A program made the translations under genes and the position numbers. A stretch of 64,000 nt of DNA from positions 142,519 to 206,518 of the forward strand of contig MVBO01000015.1 in assembly GCA_002261195.1 (NCBI GenBank), in the 5' to 3' direction. Source of the DNA: Bifiguratus adelaidae (Eukaryota > Mucoromycota > Endogonomycetes > Endogonales). Below, one piece after another: positions 20,075 through 30,838 of this stretch (its first letter is position 1; each line of letters begins with the position of its first letter). The notes under the pieces were generated by a model that made no database searches, was not told the origin of the DNA, and saw nothing but the letters and a program-made list of their open reading frames with translations.

Positions 20075-21772
20075 ATGTCTGACGCAAAGTATCAGGGTCT
20101 GGATGTGCCGATAGACTCATCGTCTGTTGACTTGCCCTCGACGGCAACCACCTCTCAAGAAAATGTGGGTATGATGAGTGAGAAACCAAGCCATTCCTTT
20201 GGACAATGTCACAAATGGTGGATAATTGGTGCTGTCATTGCGGTCGTGGTCATTCTAGGAGTTGTTCTCGGCACAGTATTTGGACTCAGGAGTCGTTATG
20301 GAGAAACGGGCGAAGGTTCTGGCTCGAATTCCGCCACTCCGGAACCATCAGGCATGTTAACTGATATACCCAACGGCAACATGACTCTATCGCAAATTCT
20401 CGGAGATATAAACTATGATAGCTCAGCGCAGGCTAATGCCAACGTACCACCGTTATCTCAATCCTTTCCATATGGCCAGAAACCCATCAGAGGCGTCAAT
20501 CTGGGTGGTTGGCTTGTTCTCGAACCGTACATTAAGCCGTCACTGTTCGAACCCTACAATTCCGGAGTCGTCAATTCCAATGCCATCGTGGTTGATGAAT
20601 GGACACTATGTGCTGCGCTTGGACCAACGCAAGCCAACGAAACCATGATCAATCATTACAAGACCTGGGTGACTGAAGATACCTTCAAAACTCTACAGCA
20701 AGCAGGTATTGATCACGTTCGGATCCCCATCGGCTATTGGGCTGTACAAACCTATGAAGGTGATCCTTACGTACCTCAAATCTCGCTCCTGTACTTTTTA
20801 CAAGCTCTCGAATGGGCACGAAAGTATGGTATCCGTGTCAATATTGACGTTCACGCTCTACCTGGATCCCAAAATGGCTGGAATCATTCTGGTCGAGCTG
20901 GCGTCATTGGCTGGCTCAACGGAACCGACGGTGATTTGAACGCCTACAATCGCTCTCAGCCAATTCTCGAAACGCTTGCACAGGTCGCTTCCGCTCCTCG
21001 CTACCGTGATGTCGTGACCATGTTTGGATTGGTCAATGAACCCAACATGATGGTTCTCGATGCCAATAGAGTGGAAGCATGGACCGAAGCCGCCTACGGA
21101 TGGGTTCGTAGCAACAATTACACGGGTCAAATCATTTTTGGCGATGGCTTTAAAGGTCTCACCGCATGGACTGGTTTCATGCAACCGCCGGATTACCAAA
21201 ACGTCATTGTCGATCTCCACAATTATCAAATCTTCGATCGGAATCAACTCAGCACAACCCATTACACTAAGGTTGTCATCAACTGCAATGGCACCCGCTC
21301 TTACGTTGATAATTCCATGAATCGAAGCCCAGGATTCGGACCCACACTAATTGGTGAATGGTCAGTAGCCGAAACCGATTGCGCCTTGTACCTCAATGGT
21401 GTAGGTATTGGCGCTCGGTACGACGGAACATTAAATGACAATCTACCACCAACATGTCCAAATTGTACCTGTACGGGCTTGAACGATACCAGTCAATGGT
21501 CATCAGAATACCGTTCCTATTTGACCGATTACATGCAATCTCAGATTGATACCTATGAGACATCCTTTGGATGGTTTTTTTGGAATTTCAAGACGGAAAA
21601 CCAACCTCATTGGAGTTACCTTGATCTGATGGTGAGTGGAATGTAGAATTTACATGGTGCAATGAGCTAAATGCGTCTGTAGGAGGAGAGAGTAGCACCG
21701 TCCTATGCGACTAACCTCTCCTTTACATGCGCCAACAATTTGTCTTCGGTGCCACAAAATCTGCTTCAATGA
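20075..21772 (+). CDS. Membrane-anchored GH5 exo-1,3-beta-glucanase
   Basis: Two exons (20075-21631 and 21683-21772) give 548 residues. It is a type II membrane protein: a ~50-residue cytosolic tail, one span (WWIIGAVIAVVVILGVVLG, residues ~50-70) and an extracellular GH5 domain from about residue 135 (IRGVNLGGWLVLEPYI). Catalytic residues are Glu322 in LVNEPN (acid/base) and Glu428 in IGEWSV (nucleophile). Further GH5_9 landmarks are GIDHVRIPIGYWA, DVHALPGSQNGWNHSGR and FGWFFWNFKTE. Such enzymes trim or transglycosylate beta-1,3-glucan in the fungal cell wall. The second exon adds 29 residues after YLDLM; splicing there is inferred from a gtgagt donor, and without it the protein would stop four residues later. 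Many N-glycosylation sites are present. Confidence 0.9.
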
Positions 21773-21893
21773 AACGTGAGAAACTAATCATGTTAGAGGT
21801 CAATTGTATTAAAGCTAGAGCATCAATAACAAGAAGTACTCTAATAAGGCGAGGTATATAAAGAAAACGATTTAACTGTACAATTTCCGCCAA

Positions 21894-23141
21894 TTATTCC
21901 TTGTCGAAAGCGAATTCTAGGCTTGTGCGAATGTCTTCCACCAAATCGTTGCCATCCTCAATTCCTACGCTCATTCGGACCAAAGTATCTGTGATGCCAA
22001 GTTTGGCCAGTTCTTCAGGGGCGACGGAACCATGCGTCATGATGGCAGGTACTTCGACCAGCGATTCTACGCCACCGAGAGACTCAGCAAGAGTAATGTA
22101 TTGGAGATGCGATAGGAATTTGTTGACGTTTTCGAGATCGCCTTTGAGGTAAAATGAGAGCATACCGCCGTAACCAGTTTGTTGCTTGGTGGCAAGGGCA
22201 TGTTGAGGATGAGAGGGAAGTCCAGGATAAATGACCTTTTCAACATAGGGGCTTGCTTCGAGGAACTCGGCAATCTTTTGCGCATTGGAAGCATGCCGTT
22301 GCATGCGAAGTTCCAAGGTGTAAAGACCACGGCGTGCAAGATAAGAATCAAAAGCCGATGGAACAGCTCCGAAAGCATTTTGCATGAACTTGAGCTTGGT
22401 GTAAAGTTCCTCATTGTTTGTCGCCAGTACACCCATGACAACGTCCGAATGACCATTGATGTACTTTGTGACGGAGTGAACAACGATATCGGCGCCAAGG
22501 AGAAGAGGGTTTTGGAAGTAGGGAGAGAGGAATGTGTTGTCCACAACAAGTGTGACACCGGCTTGCTTTGCGTATTTTGAAACAGCTTGAATATCGACCA
22601 GGCGAAGAGTAGGGTTGGTTGGCGTTTCTACCCAAATGACCTTGGTATTGGGCCGAATAGCAGAAGCTACGGCGGCGGGATCGAGCAGATCGACAAATGT
22701 GGTCTCAATGTTGAACTGATTTGCAACCTTGGTAAAGTAACGATAAGTACCGCCGTAGACATCGTTGACCGAAACAACATGTCCTCCTGCAGCCAAAGCT
22801 TGAAGAATCGAAGCAGTGACTGACGATCCAGAAGCGAAAGCCAATCCATACTTTCCGTGTTCCAAAGATGCAACTGCTTCCTCAAACACGTTACGAGTGG
22901 GGTTGCCAGAGCGAGAGTACTCGTACCCGGTATGTTTGCCAGCAGTAGACTGCTTGAACGTTGTTGACAGGGAGATTGGTGGAATGACGGCGCCAGTCAC
23001 TGGATCCGGACGAATACCAGCATGAACTGCTCGAGTGCCGAAACTTGGTGTGGTGGCAGTTGCATGACCGTTCGTATGACCGTTGGCCGGTGTTCCGTGA
23101 TAGCTTGAAGCACCGGCATGCATTGAGTTGGTGTAAATCAT
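21894..23141 (-). CDS. CYS3: Cystathionine gamma-lyase
   Basis: Single-exon gene for 415 residues of the Cys/Met metabolism PLP-dependent family. It splits cystathionine to cysteine, 2-oxobutyrate and ammonia in transsulfuration. Key features are YEYSRSGNPTRN near the start of the fold, ASGSSVTASILQAL, VVDNTFLSPYFQNPL and the PLP-lysine motif HSVTKYINGHSD (Lys226). The C-terminal SLGGVESLVEVPAIMTH is diagnostic of the gamma-lyase/gamma-synthase branch. The N-terminal 30 residues (Gly/His/Thr-rich) are an unstructured extension; a second ATG seven codons in is an alternative start. The 5' leader on the minus strand is CT-rich. Cystathionine gamma-synthase or homocysteine synthase is less likely from the length and motifs, but not excluded by eye. 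Confidence 0.9.
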   Translation of the reverse strand: MIYTNSMHAGASSYHGTPANGHTNGHATATTPSFGTRAVHAGIRPDPVTGAVIPPISLSTTFKQSTAGKHTGYEYSRSGNPTRNVFEEAVASLEHGKYGLAFASGSSVTASILQALAAGGHVVSVNDVYGGTYRYFTKVANQFNIETTFVDLLDPAAVASAIRPNTKVIWVETPTNPTLRLVDIQAVSKYAKQAGVTLVVDNTFLSPYFQNPLLLGADIVVHSVTKYINGHSDVVMGVLATNNEELYTKLKFMQNAFGAVPSAFDSYLARRGLYTLELRMQRHASNAQKIAEFLEASPYVEKVIYPGLPSHPQHALATKQQTGYGGMLSFYLKGDLENVNKFLSHLQYITLAESLGGVESLVEVPAIMTHGSVAPEELAKLGITDTLVRMSVGIEDGNDLVEDIRTSLEFAFDKE

Positions 23142-24890
23142 GGCGATAGCGTCTATAGAAGAAAGAGAGAGAGGTGTATGCGTTCCAACCGCTTAGAGAA
23201 CAGCCTTTTATCCATGTCAAAAAATTGCGTGCTCGCCGAAATAAATGAATTAAAAAGCAAAAAATTCTCACCAATCAGATTGCAGGAACTGCGCAACTTA
23301 CTAAGCAGTGAAGCGAATTGGTCCAACTGGAATCGACGAGAGAAAAAGAAAGATGTGTTGAGAAATGGCTTCAGAGGAGGGCTACCAAGGGAAGTGAGCA
23401 CGACTTCGACAATGGTATGCCATTGAGTGAAATATAGACGACCGTATCACCGATGTGTGGATCACTGGATCAGTTGGCCTGTGCGTGGGAGTATTGCGCT
23501 CTGTGATCACACAAAGTGGTGACATGCCTGTATTATTGGTGAACGCTTATTGGGGCTAAAAAAGACGTCTCGTGGTGATGAGATCATGATAGCATCATCA
23601 ATATATGAGCTCACCAGGCAAAGTATAAGTCGGTGGGCACTTGTAGCCTCTTCCTGTCTGCTTTTGGCTTCCACCAACAACATTTCTCTCGAGCGTGTCT
23701 GTGAAAATGTATGGAGCGCCATGGATCGCCAATATTCTGCACTGCTGCCTCGGCAGCTCCTAGTCGTCTTCCCAGACTGGCTATGGATACCTTTGCAGAA
23801 CGAAGGCCACGTCCACGCATCTCGACTCTGAATACAGGTATAAGATGTATCATTGCCTACAGGATCAGCGAAAACTACCACGCGGCAATGCTACAATTCT
23901 CCATGAAAGAAATATTTCCCTTCACATTTGCACCAGTCGCCCTGGAACCGGTGGATATGATCAAGGGTACAAACAAGACTGCGACATGAAGGCAACAATA
24001 AGTTGTCACACGCTGAGTACTGCTATGATGGTCTGACAAACTCTTTAGCTTTCCACTGTATTCGTTCTCCCGCGTCACTCGGCGTACTTGACTGGCCGCT
24101 TCCCGCCTTAAGTGATGCCGATATTCCCTGTTTGGCAAATCGCTCGTTTGTTTGTAGGTTCTGTTTTGGGAAGCGATCAGCAGAGGACACCGAGGCTAGA
24201 GCAAAGAGCTTCTCATCACGTCAATATAGCTGTCGCTGATTGCTTGCAAGATTGTGGTCGACATTTTATCATCACGCGAATGATAGAGGCTATCGCTCGG
24301 CAGATTGGCATATCTCGTAAATGTCGGTTCCATGGACGCCGGCAGACTAACCATTTTGTTAATCCACTGGATGGGTGGGCCAGGCAAAACTTTCAAACCC
24401 ACGCCGTTCATTTGCACTCCTGAAACCAAACAATCGCGCGCGAAAACATTTCACTGCTTCAAAATGTCGGGTAGCCGTAAGAACCTCTTGCGCTCCGTCC
24501 TTATCACATTACTAGCCACACACGGGATCGCACGGCATTCGCCGCATATAAGGACGCCTACATTTGTCGTATCTTGGTGCTCTAAATCAAATGCCACATG
24601 TGCCAGGCACGTTATCGATCTCCCGCGTTTTCCATCCCTGATACAATTCGCACAAGATATCCTATTGTGCCGCCCGCCAATGGCACACGCTTTACCTCTA
24701 ATGGCAAACCTTAGAGACCTCAAGCGAGAATCTTAACTTCTCCGTGAGACGAGCGCTGCCGGTGTTTTTGCCGGAGGTTGCCTTATCGGGTAAGCCACCG
24801 ACCCCGAGGTGGACAATTTGAGAACGCCAACGACGGTCGTCCGAGGTACTTAAGGGCGAATCTGCAGAATATCATTCTTTGCTTCGTATC
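23142..24890. other. Gene-poor stretch of 1.7 kb
   Basis: No gene I can support. The longest frames are 24112-24423 and 24305-24736 on the plus strand, and a 72-codon minus-strand frame starting at an ATG near 24414 (MNGVGLKVLPGPPIQWINK, ending near 24196). None shows a known domain. The minus-strand one looks more protein-like than its neighbours and could be an exon of a small gene. Confidence 0.4.
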
Positions 24891-26349
24891 ATGCGTCTCG
24901 CACTGTCGGCTGCTATTGCCGCAAGCATGCTTACTAGCGCGCACGCGCAACAGGTTGTCGCTACATTTACTCTTGTCCGTCACGGTGACCGAACGTCAAA
25001 TTATGGGAACCCTTGGAACTTCACCGAAGCAGCGGATATCCTCACGCCGCTCGGCAAGACCATGCTCTTCAATCAAGGTGACTTCATACGGTCTCAATAC
25101 ATTATCAGCAACTCTTCTACGGCAATCCAAGGCATGTCGCCTATCTGGTCACCGGCTCTTGTTTCGGCCTCCGCCTCAAGCAACAATGTTATCCTGGACT
25201 CGGCGCAGGCTTTTCTTCAAGGCGCCTTCCCTCCGACCTTAAATTCATCTGATCCGACCATGAGTGTCACTCTGGCCAACGGTACGACCTATTACGCACC
25301 TCTCAACGGCTATCAATATGTCCCGGTCTCGACAATGCCAGACTCGAGCGACCTCGCTTTTGATGGTTGGCTTAATTGTCCTACCATGACCAACGCTTTT
25401 AGAAGCTTCCAGAGCACTCAGGCATACATGGATATGGCAAATGCCGCACAGCCGTGGTTGAATGAAGTTGCCGGTCCCTTGGTGGATGGGCGCCCGACTG
25501 ATTTTGCCGAAGTTTATGACATGTAAGTTGTCCACCGTCCAAACCAACTTAAGCTGACCTTTGACCAGTTGGGACTTGCTCAATTACGAATACACATACA
25601 ACATTAATAACATGACATCGAGACTGGGGCAAGGCAACTATCTCTATCTTAAGTCACTCGCCAACTGGATGCAATACCAAACGTATGCAGGCAAGTACAG
25701 CAGCATCACGACGATTGCAGGCGCCACGTTTGCCAATCAATTGTACACCGACATCAACACCACGATCTCCAGTGCAACAAAGTCACCCAAGTTTGTTTTT
25801 TACGCCGATGGTTTCCAAACCTTCATCTCCTTCTTTGGTCTCTACAACTTGACCGATTCGAACCCTGAATTCCAATCCATCACCGAGTTCGGATCCGCGC
25901 TGGTATTCGAGGTATCTACCAAGTCAACCGGCATCAACAGCACTCAATTTTCGGATTACAACATTCGTATGCTTTACCGGAATGGTACCGATGCCGGAGC
26001 TCCCTTGACACCCTATGCGCTCTTCAATCAACCTTCCGACACCCTATCGTTGGACTTATTTTTGAGCAACCTCAGCGCTCGGGCCTTGACCAACTTGACG
26101 ACATGGTGCTCTCTCTGCGGCAACACAAATTCTCGGGGATGCCAATACCTCGCTTCATCCTCCTCTTCCTCCTCCTCTTGCTCTTCGGGCCCTGTCTCCC
26201 CGGTTGGAGCTGGTTTCATTGGTGCCGCCGTAGCTCTCGTCATTGGAGGTGCTGCAGCGGCTGCTTTCCTCTTCTTCCGCCGTCGCAGCCATTACCCGCG
26301 ACGCGGTGACTCTGACAGTGTCCTCAAGATGAATGATGTAAGCCATTGA
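24891..26349 (+). CDS. Histidine-acid-phosphatase-like membrane protein
   Basis: Two exons (24891-25522 and 25569-26349) give 470 residues. The start at ATG 24891 opens a signal peptide (MRLALSAAIAASMLTSAHA). The catalytic phosphate-binding motif is present as LVRHGDRTSN. The extracellular domain has many N-glycosylation sites, then a Ser/Cys-rich stalk. A C-terminal membrane span (GFIGAAVALVIGGAAAAAFLFF) follows with a short basic cytosolic tail. It belongs to the histidine phosphatase clan, in a group of fungal surface proteins often labelled phosphoglycerate-mutase-like. The HD proton-donor pair of acid phosphatases is replaced: the matching place reads FVFYADGFQTFISFFG, with Ala instead of His. 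It may therefore be a weak phosphatase or a non-catalytic binding protein. Confidence 0.82.
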
Positions 26350-26424
26350 GCACGCAATGGCAAGATACAAAAGTGTAGAATATCAGTCCTTAAACAATGC
26401 AAATTTCCACACGTCATCTCTGTC

Positions 26425-29247
26425 ATGGCGGACTACCTCAACAAAGCCATTTCATTTGCAGAGAATGCAGCCAAGCTCTCGCAAAAGGTCTCTGCAGGCC
26501 TGGTGGAGAATGCACGAGAGCTGGGTCTCGAGTCTGGAAGCAACTACTTTGACACCAGCGAAGAGCGCATGTCGGATATTCGGCGCCAGCTAGAGAGCGG
26601 GAACAATCGCGAAAAGTTGGAAGGCATGAAACGACTTATCGCTGTAAGTGTTCAATGCGCGAGCTTAGGAGGCTACTGAACCCTTGTCTAGATGATATCC
26701 AAGGGGCGAGACGTTTCAGAGTTCTTTCCGTCAGTAGTCAAGAACGTCGCTTCACAATCGCACTCTCTCCGAAAACTCGTATATATTTATCTCTTACGAT
26801 ATGCGGAACAAGAGCCGGACCTTGCTCTTCTGTCCATCAACACATTTCAAAAAGACTTGTCAGACCAGAATGCCATCATAAGAGCCATGGCCTTGCGTGT
26901 TATGAGTGGTATCCGCGTCCCGGTGATTGCTCCGATCGTCGTGCTTGGCATCAAAAAGTGCGTGACCGATATGAGTCCGTATGTACGGAAAACCGCAGCT
27001 ACAGCCATACCCAAGTGTTGGAGGTGAGGAATAATCGGTTAGTGACCATCCGGCCAAGTAAGCTGAATGCTTTGGTAGCCTTGACCCTGCGCAAGAATCC
27101 GAGCTTCTAGACATCTTGATAACGCTACTCAACGACACCTCGACCATCACTATTGGCTCAGTACTCATGGCATTTAGTGAAGTATGTCCTGATCGATGGG
27201 ACCTTATCCATCCGCATTATCGAAAGTTATGCCGAATGCTCGGAGACGCAGATGAGTGGGATCAAATGGCCATTCTGGATGTTCTGACAAGATATGCACG
27301 CACACAATTCTTGAATCCAAATTCAAAGACGATCAAAACAACGCGGCGAAAGACAAAGAATGGAGACGCTTTCTACTCGGACGAGGAGCAAGACTCAGAT
27401 GCTACTAGTGGGGAAGAAGACGTGGTATATGAGTCTGCTGCATTGGATGAAGACCATCAATTACTATTGACGTGCTGTGCACCTTTGCTTCAAAGCCGAA
27501 ACAGTGGGGTATGCTATACGAGTAGGATAGGGGGTGAGCTTTATTAACTGTTATTTAGGTTGTTTTGGTGGTCGCAAAGGTCTTCTTTCAACTCGCACCG
27601 GAGGCCGAGGCAACCAAGATTGGCAAACCACTTGTTCGCGTGCTTCGTTCACGGAATGAGACTCAGTATGGCATACTCACCAACGTCGCAGTGATGGCAT
27701 ACAAACGACCGGTGAGCATCGGTATGACTTAGAGAGCGACCAGGTACTGATGGACTTTAGGATATCTTTGAACCTCATCTCAACCAATTTTTCGTTTCAC
27801 CAAGCGATCCTAGTTTCATTCGGTCGCAAAAGCTCGAAATTCTTGTATTACTAGCCAACCCCATCAATATCTCCATCTTACTGCGAGAGCTTCAAGAGTA
27901 CGTCAAATCGTCCCATCAAGATCTCGTGGTGCAGACTATCGAGGCCATAGGTGCTTGTGCCATGCGGGTACCTGAGGTTGCCGATCGATGCTTGGCGGGT
28001 TTAATGAAACTGTTGACTAGTCGGGATGGTAAGTCCATGCGACCGATGACTTTTCGCTGAAGCTAATCCACATGGCAGATATTGTTGTTGCCGAGTCTGT
28101 CATTACTATTAAGCGACTATTGCAACTTCGCCCTACCGATAACGAATCATCCATCATCTCGCTAGCCAAGACTTTCGACGCCATTAAAGTACCTATGGCG
28201 AGAGCAAGCATTTTGTGGTTGATCGGACAGTATAGCGCGCAATTGGAGAAGGTAGCCCCGGACGTCCTCCGGAAAGCAGTCATGACTTTTGCCGAAGAAG
28301 TGAGTAGTGATCACAAAGTTACGATCAGATAAACTCACGCCTTTTCTTGTAGACGGCGGTGACCAAATTGCAAATCCTAAATCTTGCTGCCAAACTTCAT
28401 GTCACTCAATCACAACACCAGACCATTACCCTTCTTCTGCGTTACGTGCTTGACCTCGCTCGGTACGACCTTGATTATGATGTGCGGGATCGTGCGCGGT
28501 TTCTGAGGGGACTAATGATGCACTTTGACAATGCTAATGAAGAGGCAACGGAAGCCGCTGACAGTCAGCAGCAAGACGAAGGTTTGCGAGAGCACGTCAA
28601 GGATATCTTGCTTCGTGACAAGGATGTACCTATCCTCGAAACGCCTGCAGCAGGTGAGTTGACGTTTTGGGTGGATACTTGCGAAAGCTTATTCACACCT
28701 CATGGCAGGCCGAGAAGAATATACCATTGGTTCTCTGTCTCTTCTCCTGAGCCATCCTTTACCTGGCTACGAGCCGCTGCCAGACTATCCTCTGGAGCAA
28801 CCGGATCCATCCGTTCGCATTCCACCAACACCACCTGCCTCGCAATACCATTCAAGAACTAAGCTCGGCCTTAATGTTGAAAAAGGCTTTGGCAGTGATT
28901 CGTTTGAGGCTCGATATCGTGGCATGGGCGGCGGTGCGATGACGGGAGAACTAGCGCGACACGGAATTGAGCAAGCCTTGAGTAGCATACCGAGAGCCAA
29001 AAAGAAGGGTGACGAGTACGATTTGGATGCCTTTTATAACGAAAGCTCAGAAGAGAGTGAGGAGGAAACGGAAGAAGAGGAGGATGAGGATGAGGATGAG
29101 GATGAGGACGAGGACGAGGAAGGTGAGGATGAGGAGGAAGACAGCGAGGAAGAGTCTGAGGAAGATGAAGATGAGGAGGAGGAGACGTCTTCGGATGAAG
29201 AGGGCGTGCCAATTACGGAGAATAGCCGCATGATGCGCCCTTATTGA
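26425..29247 (+). CDS. APL6: AP-3 adaptor complex subunit beta
   Basis: Multi-exon gene (about eight exons) for roughly 800 residues. It codes for the large beta subunit of AP-3, which packages cargo for direct Golgi-to-vacuole transport. The adaptin N-terminal HEAT region is clear: [73 protein letters not shown], and [14 protein letters not shown]. Later exons carry [15 protein letters not shown] and [13 protein letters not shown]. The C-terminus is a hinge with an extreme acidic, Ser-containing tract (29.04-29.20 kb, encoded by gag/gat/gac repeats) typical of AP-3 beta, and the protein ends 14 residues later, without an ear domain. The start lies 75 bp after the preceding gene. Introns use regular GT-AG ends. 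Confidence 0.9.
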
Positions 29248-29383
29248 TACAGAACGTGGCCTATGCAGTCTTGTTTATACCAAAATACATTGAAAAGGCG
29301 CAGGCAATACAAGCCAAAGGTCAAATTCGGGAGCAATGAATTTCAAAGAATGGGACTTTATTATCTGTACAAGAGTCTATGCA

Positions 29384-30691
29384 CTACTTCTTTCGTCGGG
29401 TACTTTTTCGCTTTCGTGTACTTTTTTTATCCCCGTCGTCCGCGTCAGCGTTGACGGCCACAAAGTCATCGTCTTCAATGTCCGCTTCTGCACCGTGATC
29501 GATGCTGATACTTGGTTGAGGTAAGGGTGCCTCCTCCTTGCCTTTTGACTCCTCTTCTTTCTCCTTTTCTTTCTTTTCCTTTTCGTCTTCGTCACTACTA
29601 TAGGCGAAAAACTCCTTCACTTCACCGCGGTATACCGCCAATGCTAAGGCACTGAGACTACAGGCTGGAGAAAGGTACAAGAGAGCCGGTTGAGCAGCTT
29701 GAAAGACATGCATGACGACCATGGTAGTGACAAGGCCAAGGAAATAGAAGGTCAAGTTGGTCTTGAAGTACGGCTTGGGGAAATCGAGCGAGCGAAAGGC
29801 TGCTGATGGAACGTTTGGAGTGGCTTTTTGTGCTATTTGTCGGCGCCAGAACTGATGATGATCGAAACGCAGACATAAAGCCACAAAAATACCTGGAATG
29901 ACGATATCCCCAAGGCCAAGCATCGTGAAACCAGGCACACCGCCAGTCGCATAGTCGACAATGTCTTTAGGAAACACTACCTTGATGGGCGCATCAAAGT
30001 TCTTGGCGACACTGACCATGACCTCTGTTCCAAATACCCAAAAGATGTCGTAAAAGAAGAGGCCGGCTAAGAGTATCATACCGGTTTTGAACGAGTCGAG
30101 CGACAGCAGCTGAATCGCATTGATAGAGAAGGCAAATCCCAAGAGATTTGATGCGATCCAATTCTTGGTCAAGGTATAGTAAACCGTCACCAGAGCGGAG
30201 ACGAGGAGCAGAAGAAGATGAATGTAGGTAAAGGCTGCTCCATACTGTTGCTTGCCGGACTTGTAGAGCGCAATCTTGTACTTCTCCACGCGAAGTTTTC
30301 TGAGCGTATCTGCACTTACGCCAGCCTTGACTGCCAACAGACCTGATTTGGCAAGTGCAAAGACACCTAGCACCGCAAAGTAACCACTGAGAAGTAGATT
30401 AACCCATTCCTTGTCCAAGAAGCGAAAGACAAGATACAGTCCAAAGAGAGCACAGCTTCCCATGACAGGAAACATGTAAGCATCCGACGATGACAGGGAC
30501 TCGGTCACGCTAGATTCCGAATCAGAGTCCACATCAGAATCCTCCAAGGGGTGTGATGTCTTTGTGCGTATCTTGGGAGGCCGTGGAATGTCCTTGGGTC
30601 TCTTGACAGAAGCAATCGAAGCGAGCGATCCCATGTAAATTGGCACCACAGCCATGCTCAACAAGGCCCCATAGGCCACCCAGAGACTCAT
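29384..30691 (-). CDS. Signal peptide peptidase (intramembrane aspartyl protease)
   Basis: Single-exon gene for 435 residues with nine or so membrane spans, of the presenilin/SPP family. It cuts leftover signal peptides and other type II segments in the ER membrane. The catalytic motifs are intact: Tyr214-Asp215 in LFFYDIFWVFGT, Asp262 in GLGDIVIPG, and the PAL motif at about 335-337. The loop after span 1 (residues 45-70) is acidic and Ser-rich. The cytosolic tail begins with an acidic run (SSDEDEKEKKEKEKEEE) and ends in basic residues (STRKRKSTRRKK), perhaps an ER-retention signal. The 3' end converges with AP-3 beta, 136 bp between stops. The start is 147 bp from the possible divergent start of the next gene. 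Confidence 0.93.
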   Translation of the reverse strand: MSLWVAYGALLSMAVVPIYMGSLASIASVKRPKDIPRPPKIRTKTSHPLEDSDVDSDSESSVTESLSSSDAYMFPVMGSCALFGLYLVFRFLDKEWVNLLLSGYFAVLGVFALAKSGLLAVKAGVSADTLRKLRVEKYKIALYKSGKQQYGAAFTYIHLLLLLVSALVTVYYTLTKNWIASNLLGFAFSINAIQLLSLDSFKTGMILLAGLFFYDIFWVFGTEVMVSVAKNFDAPIKVVFPKDIVDYATGGVPGFTMLGLGDIVIPGIFVALCLRFDHHQFWRRQIAQKATPNVPSAAFRSLDFPKPYFKTNLTFYFLGLVTTMVVMHVFQAAQPALLYLSPACSLSALALAVYRGEVKEFFAYSSDEDEKEKKEKEKEEESKGKEEAPLPQPSISIDHGAEADIEDDDFVAVNADADDGDKKSTRKRKSTRRKK

Positions 30692-30838
30692 GGTTCAAGT
30701 GTAAAGCTCTGAACAATGGCCACGTTGGTCCTTCCATAGATGGCCCAAAACCATTTTGCTTACGTCACTCTTTGTCGACGTCACCCTTGTCACAAAAAGC
30801 GACGTCAACGTTGCCTTGTTGCGCGTTAATCTCGCCAC

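Noticed and set aside
24451-24723. Minus-strand frame with several Cys pairs (SCANC, ICGEC)
   Set aside because: Cys spacing fits no zinc-binding pattern I know, and neighbouring frames are equally long. Treated as chance.
24305-24736. Plus-strand frame of 143 codons
   Set aside because: Composition looks random (many Arg, Cys, His), there is no domain, and the start context is weak.
29034-29231. Minus-strand poly-Ser frame
   Set aside because: It is the antisense of the acidic Glu/Asp tract of AP-3 beta.
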